From the NCBI GenBank assembly GCA_963853835.1, contig OY970829.1:29909764-29973763 (forward strand): a DNA stretch of 64,000 bases, given 5' to 3'. Both the position numbers and the translations under genes were made by a program. This DNA is from Calendula officinalis. Taxonomy: Eukaryota > Streptophyta > Magnoliopsida > Asterales > Asteraceae. The notes under the pieces were generated by a model that was not told where the DNA came from, made no database searches, and saw only the letters and a list, made by a program, of their open reading frames with translations. Below, piece after piece: positions 49,583 through 61,822 of the stretch; within the stretch, counting starts at the first letter, position 1, and every line of letters begins with the position of its first letter.

Positions 49583-49701
49583 ACGGGAGGGTTTTATGGG
49601 GGCGGGACGTTGGAAATATTCGGAAACAACCTTCATATTTAACCCTTTTGTCAATAATGGCCCCCGAAATCGAGATGGAAAGGTGTTTTTGTTAGGGTGA
49701 T

Positions 49702-50635
49702 ATAGAAGAAAAAAAGTTAAAAAACCGATAACTAGAGAATTGTTGGCGATTTTAGTGTTATGTATTCAAGTTTTTGTATAATGAAAATTATTTGTATGTA
49801 ATGAGTTTCATACTTTAGTTTTAATATAAGTTAGGAGGTGCGGAGTATAATCTTTATCTTTATATATATTAAAAGAAGGTTTTTTTGAAATCTTTAAAGC
49901 CATGTCATAATAGCACATCATACCTTATGCCATGTATGAGGCCACTTGGCACTTAAATGCCAATTCATTATTGCCACCTAAAAGTCCACATATACACTTT
50001 TAAGCCACCTCACTTTTAATGACCTTTATAAGAGCCAATTCCTATATTTTACTAAATGTAAATGTAAATACTTTAGTGATAACCACCCACCACATAAAAA
50101 ACTTCCTATATGTAAATCTATATGCAATACAATGTTAAGGTTGTAACTGTCAACATAAACAATGTTAAATGTAAATATGTGTACATCTTTTCTATTTCAT
50201 GTTATACGATTGATCACTTGGTCAAATCAATTAACTTTAGTGACCTTTATAAGAGTCAATTTTTATATTTGACTAAATGTAAATGTAAATACGTTTACTG
50301 ATAACCGACCACCACATAAAATACCTTCCTATTTATAAATGTAAATGCAATGCAATATTAAGGTATTAACCGTCCACATAAAGATCACTTGGCTATATTT
50401 TTTTAGCTATTGTTAAAACTGACGGTTACGTTAAGTTCTAATTTATGATAAGCAGTGTTAAATGAAAATTGAATAAATTTATTTTTGGTGCGTTGACATC
50501 TAATGTAATTAAAGTATTTATTACCCATTTAATGTACTTAAATATGAATAGTTTTGAATAACAATGAGGTTTTAAATAATGTAATTTATAGTTTTAACAT
50601 GAATTACGTCTCATGAAAAAGATTTCAACTTGACA
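49702..50635. other. Intergenic region upstream of La1 copy B
   Basis: Same degenerate direct-repeat region as 40680-41613; no gene seen. It ends abruptly at the MITE of the next block. Confidence 0.45.
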
Positions 50636-50810
50636 AAATGATATTGATTCTTATATTTTGTGTCTACTTATGTCATGTCTACCCACTTGATAAGATGACA
50701 TGTGTAATCCACTAATTCTCTCTCATAATATTATTCTTTGATTTTGACACGTGTTTTGATCAAGTTGGTAGACATAAGTATGCACAAAAGGTAGGCAGCA
50801 ATATCATTAC
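50636..50810. mobile_element. Mutator-type MITE of channel intron 5 (block 4)
   Basis: Copy of 4023-4197, again abutting La1 upstream DNA at its left end. Confidence 0.7.
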
Positions 50811-50878
50811 TTTTTTTTTAATAACACAACTCGTCGATCATTCATTAACTCGTAAATCGGTTGCATGCATGATTTTAG

Positions 50879-50977
50879 GTCTCGGAGATGAGAGCTGAAT
50901 ATTTTCCACCCAAAGAAGATGTGATCTTGCAAAATGAAGCTCCCACAGACTTCTACATTTTGGTGTCTGGTGCTGCG
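50879..50977 (+). CDS. AKT6-like: K+ channel exon 6, copy 4
   Basis: Intact 99-nt phase-0 exon, offset 46613 from copy 1. Confidence 0.8.
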
Positions 50978-51018
50978 GTAATAATCAATCAGCTTTTTTA
51001 TAGAACAACACGTAACGT

Positions 51019-54000
51019 CACTACAAGAAAAACCATCTATGGCGACCACAAGAAAATGGCCTATAGCGACGAAATGTCGTCGCCATAGGCTATCCCGACG
51101 ACAAGTGATCGGGAACATTTCGTCACCACAGCTTCGTCGATATAGGGTAAACTTTTCGTCGGCATTGATGTCGTCGCCATAGCTTCCTCTGTCCCGACGA
51201 CAAATAGTCCCTAGAAAAATCGTCGGTGGTTATTTTCCCATTCAAAAGAAAATGTTTTATTAAACTCTATCCCGACGACAAATAGTCGGGATAGAGTTGC
51301 CGGAATTCTTTTCCGGCACTATTTGTCCCGACGACAAGTAGTCGGTAAAAATCGATTTAAATATTTTCCGGCAATACTTGTACCGACCAAATGTCGTCGC
51401 TATAGAGAAAGGTCAAAGTCAAAATTCAGCTCTATCCTGACCAAATGTCGTCGCGATAGAAAACGTCAAAGTCAAAATTCGGGACCTATAGCGACGACAT
51501 GTCGTCGCTATAGGTGGAAAACAGCCTGCCCAATTTCTGCAGTTTCTGTTTTATTCCAGGTTTTACCCGAAATCGCAGAATTCCCAGTTTCTGTTATCAA
51601 ACGCAGAATCAAAAAAATCAAAACCATATAAACATTCAAATATCAAATAAAGTACAAATCGTTGATTACAATCCAAATGTTTAAAAACTAAAATGGTTCT
51701 TGCAAACTAATCCGACGATTCATATTCACCTTCGTCCCGACTACTCTCTTCGTTCCCACCGTCCTCATCTTCATCATCATCACTCTCTTCGTTCCCACCG
51801 TCGTCATCTTCATCGCCTTCAAGATTATGGGGAGCACTTGGATTAACTTGAGCATGTTCCAGTTGTCCATTTAACACATCATCAAAATTTGGAAGATCTG
51901 GTGGTACATAATCTGAAAATCGGCTCGCCAAATATGCATTTTGATTTTGAAGGGTGTTATACACATAATCCGCCATTCGGTCAACTTTGGCCTCCGCTTG
52001 GTTAATTCTAATTTGAGCTTAAGCGAGGTCTTGAGATGACGATGATGAACTTGCTTTGCCTTTGCCTTTGTCTTTGCCTTTATTAACAAAGGATTGATCG
52101 ACCGGGGGTCTTCTTCCAATTCCGCGTGCGTGCCCGCGTGTTTAACCGAGGGCACGTCTTATGCACTCTTGCTCATCAACATCTTGACCCGGCCCAAGCT
52201 CTTGTCTCATTATACCAAGTTCATCTTGTATCAAACCCTAAAAAAATATAACAAACAAATAAGTTAATAATTTTTCAACAATAATAGAAATAATTTCTAA
52301 CATATTAATTTTTTTGTACTTACCCAATCGTGTTCGGCGCGAGGGTTTTCAAACCCTTTTCCCTCTGTGGAATGCATTTGCCGCCACCCCTCAATATCTT
52401 TTCGTTTTTTATCCCCTTCTTGAGTCTATAATAAGCCAAAATGCAATCAATTTTATAGAATTGTTAATAATGTGTTTATATAATCCAATTAAGTTTTATT
52501 ACCTCTTTGTACCGCCTTCGGGCATATGATTGAATTCCATGAGAAGAATGATATGGAAGTTTTGCCCTGTTAGAAAACTAGCAATATAAAAATATATATA
52601 ATACTAAATAAATTCATGTAAAACTTACCAATCTGACAACTCTTGGCTATCCGATGTGGATCCTCGTGTGGGGGTCTATCCCCGCCATCACCTCCGTGTC
52701 CCAGCGCCACGTGTGTAGACATATGTTAGAATAATATAACAAGTTAGAAATTACATAAACATATACACAATAATTAAATAACAATTAAACAACAATTAAA
52801 ACCACAAACATATGTCAAATCGGTAATTATAAACCTAAACATATATCAAATCAATTACTAAGGTATTTATAAACCTAAACATATATCAAATCGGTTATAC
52901 CACTGGTCAACCACCACCCACCACCGGACAACCACCTTCCACAACCAGGCCGCAACCACCAACAGCCACCACCAACCACCTCCAAAACCACCACAAACCA
53001 CCAAAAGCCACCACAAACCACCAAAAGCCACCACCAACAGCCACCACCAACAGCCACCACCAACCAGCAGCATCCACCACCAACCGCCAACAGCCACCAA
53101 CAACCGCCACCAACCACCAACTGCCACCAACTACGAACACCCACACCGACCAGCCCCAACCCACACCAACTACCCCCGACCCAAACCCATTACCCACCAC
53201 CGCCAACGGCGGCATCCCAGCCAGAAAACAGCTCCGACAACCATAAACTCCAAAAAAGTGAGAAAATCATACCTTTTTGCAAAAAAAATCGTTAGCCGGG
53301 AGGGAAGGGAAGTCGCCGGAGTTATAAAACCACAATGGAGGATGAAATCCACTTGAATCCGTCGGAAATCGGAAGAAATCGTCGGAAATCGCCGCTGGTT
53401 CGATAGAGAATCGTTTTTGGGGTAAAAAGTTAAGTCTGCCAAAAGTCTGCAATATCAGATCTGTTTTTGACCTATGCCGACGACAAATAGTCGGTATAGG
53501 TCAAAATGTCGTCGCTACAGGTAACCAAAACGACGCCGTTCAGCTTTTTCTGGCAAATAATTAATTAAAATATAATTAATATTAATTATTTATAAAAAAA
53601 ATTATTTAATACCTGTCCCGACCACATGTAGTCGGGAAAAGCTCCAAAAAATTTTCAATCCCCGCGTAACACTTTTCGTCAACCCGCCAAAAATTTCGTC
53701 TCCCGCTTTGACCAATCAAAAATTCCGTCACCCGTCTATAGCGACTACTTGTCGTCGCTATAGATCCTTTTTAGGGTTTTCGGTTACGTTTTACGCTTAC
53801 GGTCTACTGTTTATGTACATATCATTTGTGTATATTGTATGAATGTGGGCATCATTCTATTACATGTATGTATACTGGAATACATACCTAATGTTCATTA
53901 ATACAGGTATACACGTACGAGATATTTAAATGGAATCCTAAATACATTGATACGAGTACATGCAGTGATACATCCATTGATAGTATACATTGGCACATAC

Positions 54001-54875
54001 ACGGATACAAACATACAGTGATACATACGTAAAGCGATACATACACAATGATATGAATACATGTAGTGATACATCTATTGAAACGCGTATACGTACACAC
54101 GAGATATATATGCATGTAGTATACATGAGATATACATGGATTCATACATACATTGATACGAGTACATGCAGTGATACTTCCGTTGACAGTACACAGTGAT
54201 ATATACATTCATGGAGTTATATATACATGTTAAACGCTAAACCCTAAATACACACATCAACCCTAGACCCTAACCCCTAATCTCTAAAACAGCTTATAGC
54301 GACGAAATGTCGTCGCTATAGGTAAAAATATATATATAAAAAATTAATTTTTTATTTTTGGCGACAACATGTCGTCGCCATAGATTCCAACCAAACGACA
54401 TCGTTTTTTCCTCCGGCGACATTTGTAAAAGAAATTAAAAAATTATTTAAATTTAACCTATACCGACCACATGTCGTCGGCATAGGATGTCGTCATTTCT
54501 ATCTCCGACACCTATATTTAAAGAAAATAAAAAATAAATAATATTTTGTCTGTCCCGACCACTTGTTGTCGCCATAGGTGTCCGCAAAACGACAAAAACG
54601 TTATTTTCGCCAAACTTAATAAAAGAAAATGAAAATTAATTTATTTTATATGTGTCCCGACCACATGTCGTCGGTATAGGTATTGGTCAAAGTCGAGATT
54701 TTGTTACCGCCTCTCGCCGACGATGTGTGGTCGCCATAACTAAAGTCAATGGGTAGCCCGGTCAAAGTTTTTTTTAACTTGTCCCGACCACTTGTCGTCG
54801 CTATAGCTCGAGCTATGGCGACGACAAATGTCGTCGCTATAGGTTTCGTCGCCATAGGTAGTTTTTCTTGTAGTG
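51019..54875. mobile_element. CACTA element, full-length copy 4
   Basis: Same length (3857 bp), termini and CGT flanks as the element at 4406. It has C, not G, at 54608 (the position of 7995). Its 3' 1788 bp plus flank (53088-54910) equal one array unit. Confidence 0.92.
51707..52728 (-). pseudogene. Degenerate Ptta/En/Spm-type transposase, copy 4
   Basis: Same exons and the same three stops as 5094-6115, here at 52676-52678, 52142-52144 and 52019-52021. Confidence 0.7.
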
Positions 54876-54892
54876 CGTAGATAGCTAATTAA

Positions 54893-55029
54893 GGGCATGT
54901 TTGGGAAAGTTTATTTAGGGGGGCTTTTTAACTTATTAGCTTAATAAGCCTAAATAAGCTTGAAAATTCAAGTTTATTTAGGCTTATTAAGCTAAAAAAC
55001 CCGCTAAATAAGTTTTCCCAAACATGCCC
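54893..55029. mobile_element. Tourist-like MITE (block 4)
   Basis: Copy of 21041-21177 with TAA flanks. Confidence 0.85.
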
Positions 55030-55061
55030 TAACTCCATACAATTCTTGTATATATGTTCTA

Positions 55062-55719
55062 GAATAAATTACACGGATAATCCTTGTGGTTTGCTAAAAG
55101 TTTTGGATTTGGTCTCTAAGTCTCAGAAATTACACGAATGATCCATGTGATTTGAAACTTGCCACGCTTTTGGTCCCTAATACTAACAGACGTTAAGATT
55201 GGCGGTTAAACATTTCGTAATGACTAAAATACCTTTTTTAAAAACTCCACCTATAAAAACCCCTCCCCTTCATTTTCATTTCTTTTTACATCAATATATG
55301 GAGAATTAATAAAGTTAAAATTGCTCAACCATCATAGCATATAAACCAGAAAAAACAATTATCAGATCTGTCTCAGGAATCAGTACCTATGGGTTTTCCC
55401 GACAATGATGGTGGTGGTGATTGGCCTTCGAATCTCATGTGTGGGGTGATAGAGAGTGAGATGGAGAGGGGGCATATGAGAGAGGGAGAAAGAGAAATAA
55501 TTAAATAAATCAAAATTAATTATAAGATGTGAAAATTAAATCTAAAGGCATTTTTGTCATTTAAAAAAATTTAACAGCCATTTTTAACGGACGTCCATTG
55601 TTAGGGACCAAAAGTTGTGACCGACCCTCATATTTAAGGATTATCCGTATAATTTCTAGGATTTAAGGATCAAATTTAAAACTTTTAGCAAATCACACAA
55701 CTATGCGTGTAATTTACTC
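55062..55719. mobile_element. Mutator-type MITE, 658 bp (block 4)
   Basis: Copy of 21210-21867 with TATGTTCTA flanks. Confidence 0.85.
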
Positions 55720-55779
55720 TATGTTCTATATGCAAACATTTCTATTAATAGCTTTTAAATTGGAATTTTGTTTTAACAG

Positions 55780-56109
55780 GAGTTGATTTCTCGCAGAAGT
55801 GGGGTTGAACAGGTACATTATAGATACAAATGACATGCAATTATTTTGCCATATCTCAAATTAAGAGTTGGTTTTCATCTTTCTATACAAAGTTGATCAA
55901 GGAATTTATGTGTATGTTTGTAGGTTGTTAGAGAGTTAAAAACTGGAGATGTGTGTGGTGAGATAGGTGTACTTTGTTACAGACCACAAGTATTTACTGT
56001 TCGTACAAGACGGTTGAGCCAGCTGTTAAGATTAAACCGCACTCAATTTCGCAACATTATCCAATCAAATGTAGCAGATGGTACAATAATCATCAACAAT
56101 CTCCTTCAG
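55780..56109 (+). CDS. AKT6-like: K+ channel exons 7 and 8, copy 4
   Basis: Exon 7 55780-55812, exon 8 55924-56109, intact frame and splice sites. The exon 6-7 gap is 4802 bp, giving intron 6 length with a single CACTA insertion. Confidence 0.82.
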
Positions 56110-56416
56110 GTACCATACACTTAACCTTTTTTTAATTATTTTTATTACTCCGTCCGTCCCAAAATTATTGTCAACAGACAAAAATCACACGTACAGTTTA
56201 AGAAAAGTGCATTTATTACATTGTGCAACCAATAAAATGTTACCTTTATCACCTAACTGTGTTTTAATTGGTTGGATTTTCAAGTGGACAGTGATTTTAG
56301 GACATTTAAAAAAGGAAACGTGGACAATATAATTGGGGTGATTTTTTAATATAGACTAAATGAAATCAAGTAGTGAAAAAGTAACAAGAAACCACAAAAA
56401 GACAAAACTCTCAAAT

Positions 56417-59400
56417 TCAAGCAGCTGCAACTTTTTGAAACTTGTTTTGTCGATTTCCACCATCCCTTGAGCGATTATGTTTCCCATTGAACTGGCGCCC
56501 ACCTCTGTTGTTCTTACCTCCTCCCCTAAACAAAACAAACAAATAAGACATGCATTAGAAACTTATACATCAATGTACAACCACCTTCTGGATTTTAGGA
56601 ATTACTCTTCCATAAATTAATATACAAATTATTATCCCCATAATGAAAATACTAACCTATTCCAATTGCCTTTATTATTTCCTCTAGATTTCTCTTGGCT
56701 ACGGAGCATTTTCCAGTATTCCTTTTCCGCTTCCCCTGAAAACATATCCATTCATGGATTTATTATTTATATTTTTTTATTTATGAGTAAATTACAAGTG
56801 AGTTTTACTTTTACCCCAAATTTCACGTATAGTCCTTTAATGTTAAAAATTACACTTGTAATCCTTTTTTTGAAAACTTTTTGCACCTACAATCCTTTAT
56901 ACTAAGGTAACGGCCGTTAAAGTTTTCAAAAAAAGGACTGACAATGTAATTTTTTAAACTAAAGGACCATGGGTGAAATTTGGTCTAAACCTCAGGGACA
57001 ATCCTTGTAATTTACTCTTTATTAATTAATTTAGGCCAAAATACATTTTAGTACCCTCAACTTGGATGACTAGGTCTTCTACTACCCTGGACTATTAAAG
57101 ATGCAGCATAGTACCCTAAACTTGACAAAAAGGTCAATTTCGTACCCTGACTCATTAATTTTATCACGTTTTCTTATTTGGCTTACTTTCGTTAGAGCTT
57201 TTGACGGACTAAACAATATACGTTCATCTAAATATATTGATATTAAAAGCAAATCACGTGAAAAAACAAGACCAAATTAGTAAGTCAGGGTACTTAATTG
57301 ACCATTTTGTCAAGTTCAGGGTACCATGATGCACCTTTAATAGTTCAGGGTAATTAGGGTACTAAAATGTATTTTGGGCATTAATTTATTTATTATTTAC
57401 AAGGATGTGGTGTATATTACCTGTTACTGGATCTAAAATAGCAACATAATTCTTGACAATCAGACCACCTTCCTCTGTAAGCACAGCAGCAGCACGTGCT
57501 TTCTGAGCACCATCTGCTTCCTCAAACCGTATGTATCCGGATTCTTCCCCCATACTAAAATCAATAAACTGAAAAATCATATTATTATTATTATTATTAC
57601 CCAATTATTCCAAAAAAAAAAAAGAAAAAAAAAAGATAATCGTATACAACCTTAACGGTACCAAATTTCTGAAAAACGGCCTTGAGATCCTCACGTAAGA
57701 CAACGTCCTTATTGTCCTTGTATATGACAGCAGATGTTTTTTTAGTTTCTGTTTTTTCATTATCTTCTGATTCGTCTTTTTCTGAAGTGGGATTCACATC
57801 TAAAGTTGCTTCCTCAGTAACTAATTCCATAGATTCTGTTTTGGTGTCAGTTGATGTGCTCTTCAACTTAAATGCGACAAGTAAACCTTTCGGGTAACTG
57901 TTAACAACATCAAAATACAACAAAATCGGTAACCGAAAATCAACCGAAATCAAAAACAAGTAATCGGATCGGTTTTCATCAGTTTTCGGTTTTATAATTT
58001 CATGATTTTCGGTTTCGGTTTATTTACGTATATATCTGCCCAAAACCTCAAAATTCTCATATATATCCTTTTACCTAATTTAATAATATTTAAATCATTT
58101 AAAATTTAAAAAACATAAATCCTAATCTTAATTAATGGTAAACCCTTGACGAAAGAAACTGTAGTTGTCGAGTTTGGCAAAAAAAATACCCTTTGACGAA
58201 ATAAAAAACCCTTAACCTTTAAGGATCTCGATTAAGATTTATCCTTTTTAAATTTTAAATGATTTAAATATTATTAAATTAGGTAAAAGGATATATATGC
58301 AAGATTTCGTGACTTACTCTTCTTCTTGAGGAGCATTTTTGCGATTGGGCATCGTAGAGCGATGGGTATTCTCAGCTTCTTCTTCCACTGCTCTCTGCTC
58401 ATCAAACTCTTTCCTAAAATTATTTCAAAAAACCAGGGGCATTTTAGTCAATTCTTGTATTAACAAAAATTAAGTATGTGCTTACTTGGGTTTTAGTGCC
58501 AGCTCAGCACCCCTAAAAACCAAGGTTTGAGTCAGAATCTTAGTGGCATCTTCTTCAGATGCAAACTCAACAAGAGCAGTACCACAAAATACCCTCTTAT
58601 CACCAACATGTTTAGGTAACCGCACACTGTTAACCTGCAAATAATAATTAAAATTAAGAGTAAAATACAAAATTGGTCCTTTAGGTTTATACCATATTAC
58701 ATATTTGGTCCTTTAGTTTCAAAAATTAAAGTGGTAGTCCTTATTTTTGAAACTATCGACATGTCAAGTATGGTCACGTGTGATGCACGGGGGTAAATAT
58801 GTCCTCTTCCATTTCCCTTTACCAATTTGAAACCCATAAAAACCCGTTTGTTTGACGGGAAAAGTTAACGTCTGTTTAGGTAAAGGACCAAACTTGTCAA
58901 CAGTTTCAGAAATAAGGACTACGAGTGTAATTTATGAAACTAAAGGACCAAATATGTAATATAGTATAAACCTAAAGGACCATTTGTGTAATTTACTCAA
59001 TTTAAATACCTTGGCAGATTGCCCAAAAAAGGACTCAACTTCCTCAATCTTTATATCATACTGAAATGGTGATGCAGCAATTGTTCTGCTATCTAATTGC
59101 TCAATCACCTCTTCTGCTTTTGGTAGTTCTGTCGTCCGTCCAACTTTTTTCCCTAAAACCCAACAAACAAATTTCATCAATACCCTTTCTCAAAACTTTA
59201 TATATATTTAAATAAACAACTTGATCATTATTATATAACACTGCCAAACCCATATATTATCTCTCTTTATATTACTTGATTCATGACAGTTTACACAAGC
59301 ATATAACATTTGATAATATTTATAAAAAAATACTATGTTGAACATTACCCATTAAAACAACCTGCTACCTAAAGACAAAAGTCTCAAAGTGAAAAATATT

Positions 59401-60297
59401 AGCAATAAGATTCTGAAACTTATTTTTTTCCTCTTGCTACTGAATACTAAAATATTAAGTTCACAAAAAATTACAGATCTATTGATTTATATGATTATTA
59501 ATACGTATATAAAGTTCACAGAAAGTGTTTACATCTGAATTTTTAATCATAATTAGATATAATTATTTTTTTAAAAACAACACAAATTTAATAACCCAAC
59601 AGAAAAAATTTGCGATCATGAATAATATAATATTAAAATATTAATTATTAAGAAAAACAAAAGGCTACCATCTTCAGAAATTTTAAGAGTGGTTGATTTG
59701 GCCTTTAATGTCTCAGCTACAGCTTCCACTGTTTCTTCAGTAACATCTTCAGCCTTTATGTCCCCCAATCCCAGATGACCTCTCATCCGAGAAAAAGAAC
59801 ATATCAATGCCAAACTTACCACTATACTTTCAGTTAAGAAAAATTATTATATATTATATGTATATATATACATATACATATACATATACCAAACAAGTCT
59901 AGTAACTTAAACACTAATCACCATTAGTATTTGTATTTTTTTTTATTTTTTTTTACAGAAAGCATGTAACTTTTTGATTCACAACGAAAAAAGGGGTAAT
60001 AATAGCATGAAGGATTTCAATCTAAAAGCGGTTACTTAAAATCAACAAATTCGAATTAAAAAACATGATAAGGATACTGCCATCTTCACTCTCAGCAATT
60101 GTATTCCTAAGAAAATTATCTCTTGGAAGGTTGCTATCGCTGAAATAGAACTCAACCTGCCATCAGTAGAACTTATCAATAATTAAAATTGAAAATATAA
60201 TGATTATATACTATGAATAAGATAAATCAATCTTCGACTACAAAACCTGTCGAATGATTTTCTTAACGGTTTCTTCATCCAATTGAGTTGACACCAT
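56417..60297 (-). CDS. LA1: La1 RNA-binding protein, complete gene copy C
   Basis: Ten intact exons: 60247-60297, 60078-60156, 59669-59821, 59010-59152, 58486-58634, 58318-58413, 57651-57897, 57421-57568, 56657-56735, 56417-56525. Length and coding sequence match copy A (uniform offset 19826, so no indel). With copies A and B this would make three identical La1 genes in 24 kb if the assembly is right. Plants usually have one or two La1-type genes. Confidence 0.93.
56785..57017. mobile_element. Foldback MITE, 233 bp, in La1 intron 8 (copy C)
   Basis: Copy of the element at 22933-23165. Confidence 0.7.
57034..57379. mobile_element. Foldback MITE, 346 bp, in La1 intron 8 (copy C)
   Basis: Copy of the element at 23182-23527. 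Confidence 0.8.
58059..58298. mobile_element. Foldback element in La1 intron 6 (copy C)
   Basis: Copy of 38233-38472. Confidence 0.65.
58658..58998. mobile_element. Foldback MITE, 341 bp, in La1 intron 4 (copy C)
   Basis: Copy of 38832-39172. Confidence 0.7.
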
Positions 60298-60386
60298 CTT
60301 CGAGATCTGTGTTTGAATGAGAGAAAGAGAGGCGGAGAAGAAAGGGGGAAGAACGGTTTTAGGGTTTTGATTTGGGGAAATAAATG
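60298..60386 (-). promoter_or_regulatory. La1 5' leader with telo-box (copy C)
   Basis: CT-rich leader with the AAACCCTAA telo-box at 60359-60367 on the minus strand. Confidence 0.5.
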
Positions 60387-60505
60387 ACGGGAGGGTTTTA
60401 TGGGGGCGGGACGTTGGAAATATTCGGAAACAACCTTCATATTTAACCCTTTTGTCAATAATGGCCCCCGAAATCGAGATGGAAAGGTGTTTTTGTTAGG
60501 GTGAT

Positions 60506-61439
60506 ATAGAAGAAAAAAAGTTAAAAAACCGATAACTAGAGAATTGTTGGCGATTTTAGTGTTATGTATTCAAGTTTTTGTATAATGAAAATTATTTGTA
60601 TGTAATGAGTTTCATACTTTAGTTTTAATATAAGTTAGGAGGTGCGGAGTATAATCTTTATCTTTATATATATTAAAAGAAGGTTTTTTTGAAATCTTTA
60701 AAGCCATGTCATAATAGCACATCATACCTTATGCCATGTATGAGGCCACTTGGCACTTAAATGCCAATTCATTATTGCCACCTAAAAGTCCACATATACA
60801 CTTTTAAGCCACCTCACTTTTAATGACCTTTATAAGAGCCAATTCCTATATTTTACTAAATGTAAATGTAAATACTTTAGTGATAACCACCCACCACATA
60901 AAAAACTTCCTATATGTAAATCTATATGCAATACAATGTTAAGGTTGTAACTGTCAACATAAACAATGTTAAATGTAAATATGTGTACATCTTTTCTATT
61001 TCATGTTATACGATTGATCACTTGGTCAAATCAATTAACTTTAGTGACCTTTATAAGAGTCAATTTTTATATTTGACTAAATGTAAATGTAAATACGTTT
61101 ACTGATAACCGACCACCACATAAAATACCTTCCTATTTATAAATGTAAATGCAATGCAATATTAAGGTATTAACCGTCCACATAAAGATCACTTGGCTAT
61201 ATTTTTTTAGCTATTGTTAAAACTGACGGTTACGTTAAGTTCTAATTTATGATAAGCAGTGTTAAATGAAAATTGAATAAATTTATTTTTGGTGCGTTGA
61301 CATCTAATGTAATTAAAGTATTTATTACCCATTTAATGTACTTAAATATGAATAGTTTTGAATAACAATGAGGTTTTAAATAATGTAATTTATAGTTTTA
61401 ACATGAATTACGTCTCATGAAAAAGATTTCAACTTGACA
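60506..61439. other. Intergenic region upstream of La1 copy C
   Basis: Third copy of the degenerate direct-repeat region (compare 40680-41613); no gene seen. Confidence 0.45.
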
Positions 61440-61614
61440 AAATGATATTGATTCTTATATTTTGTGTCTACTTATGTCATGTCTACCCACTTGATAAGAT
61501 GACATGTGTAATCCACTAATTCTCTCTCATAATATTATTCTTTGATTTTGACACGTGTTTTGATCAAGTTGGTAGACATAAGTATGCACAAAAGGTAGGC
61601 AGCAATATCATTAC
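61440..61614. mobile_element. Mutator-type MITE of channel intron 5 (block 5)
   Basis: Copy of 4023-4197 abutting La1 upstream DNA. Confidence 0.7.
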
Positions 61615-61682
61615 TTTTTTTTTAATAACACAACTCGTCGATCATTCATTAACTCGTAAATCGGTTGCATGCATGATTTTAG

Positions 61683-61781
61683 GTCTCGGAGATGAGAGCT
61701 GAATATTTTCCACCCAAAGAAGATGTGATCTTGCAAAATGAAGCTCCCACAGACTTCTACATTTTGGTGTCTGGTGCTGCG
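61683..61781 (+). CDS. AKT6-like: K+ channel exon 6, copy 5
   Basis: Intact 99-nt phase-0 exon, offset 57417 from copy 1. Exons 7-8 of this block, if present, are beyond the window. Confidence 0.78.
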
Positions 61782-61822
61782 GTAATAATCAATCAGCTTT
61801 TTTATAGAACAACACGTAACGT

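Larger units (their letters stand above)
41614..50635. repeat. Segmental duplication block 3
   Basis: Starts at the left end of the intron 5 MITE and repeats the unit with the shortest CACTA region: a 253-bp deletion derivative plus a single 1823-bp unit. La1 copy B differs from copy A by one base in an intron 7 poly-A run. Confidence 0.9.
50636..61439. repeat. Segmental duplication block 4
   Basis: Repeats the unit with one full-length CACTA element and no extra 1823-bp units. It is thus the simplest complete version of the unit in the window (10804 bp). Confidence 0.9.
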
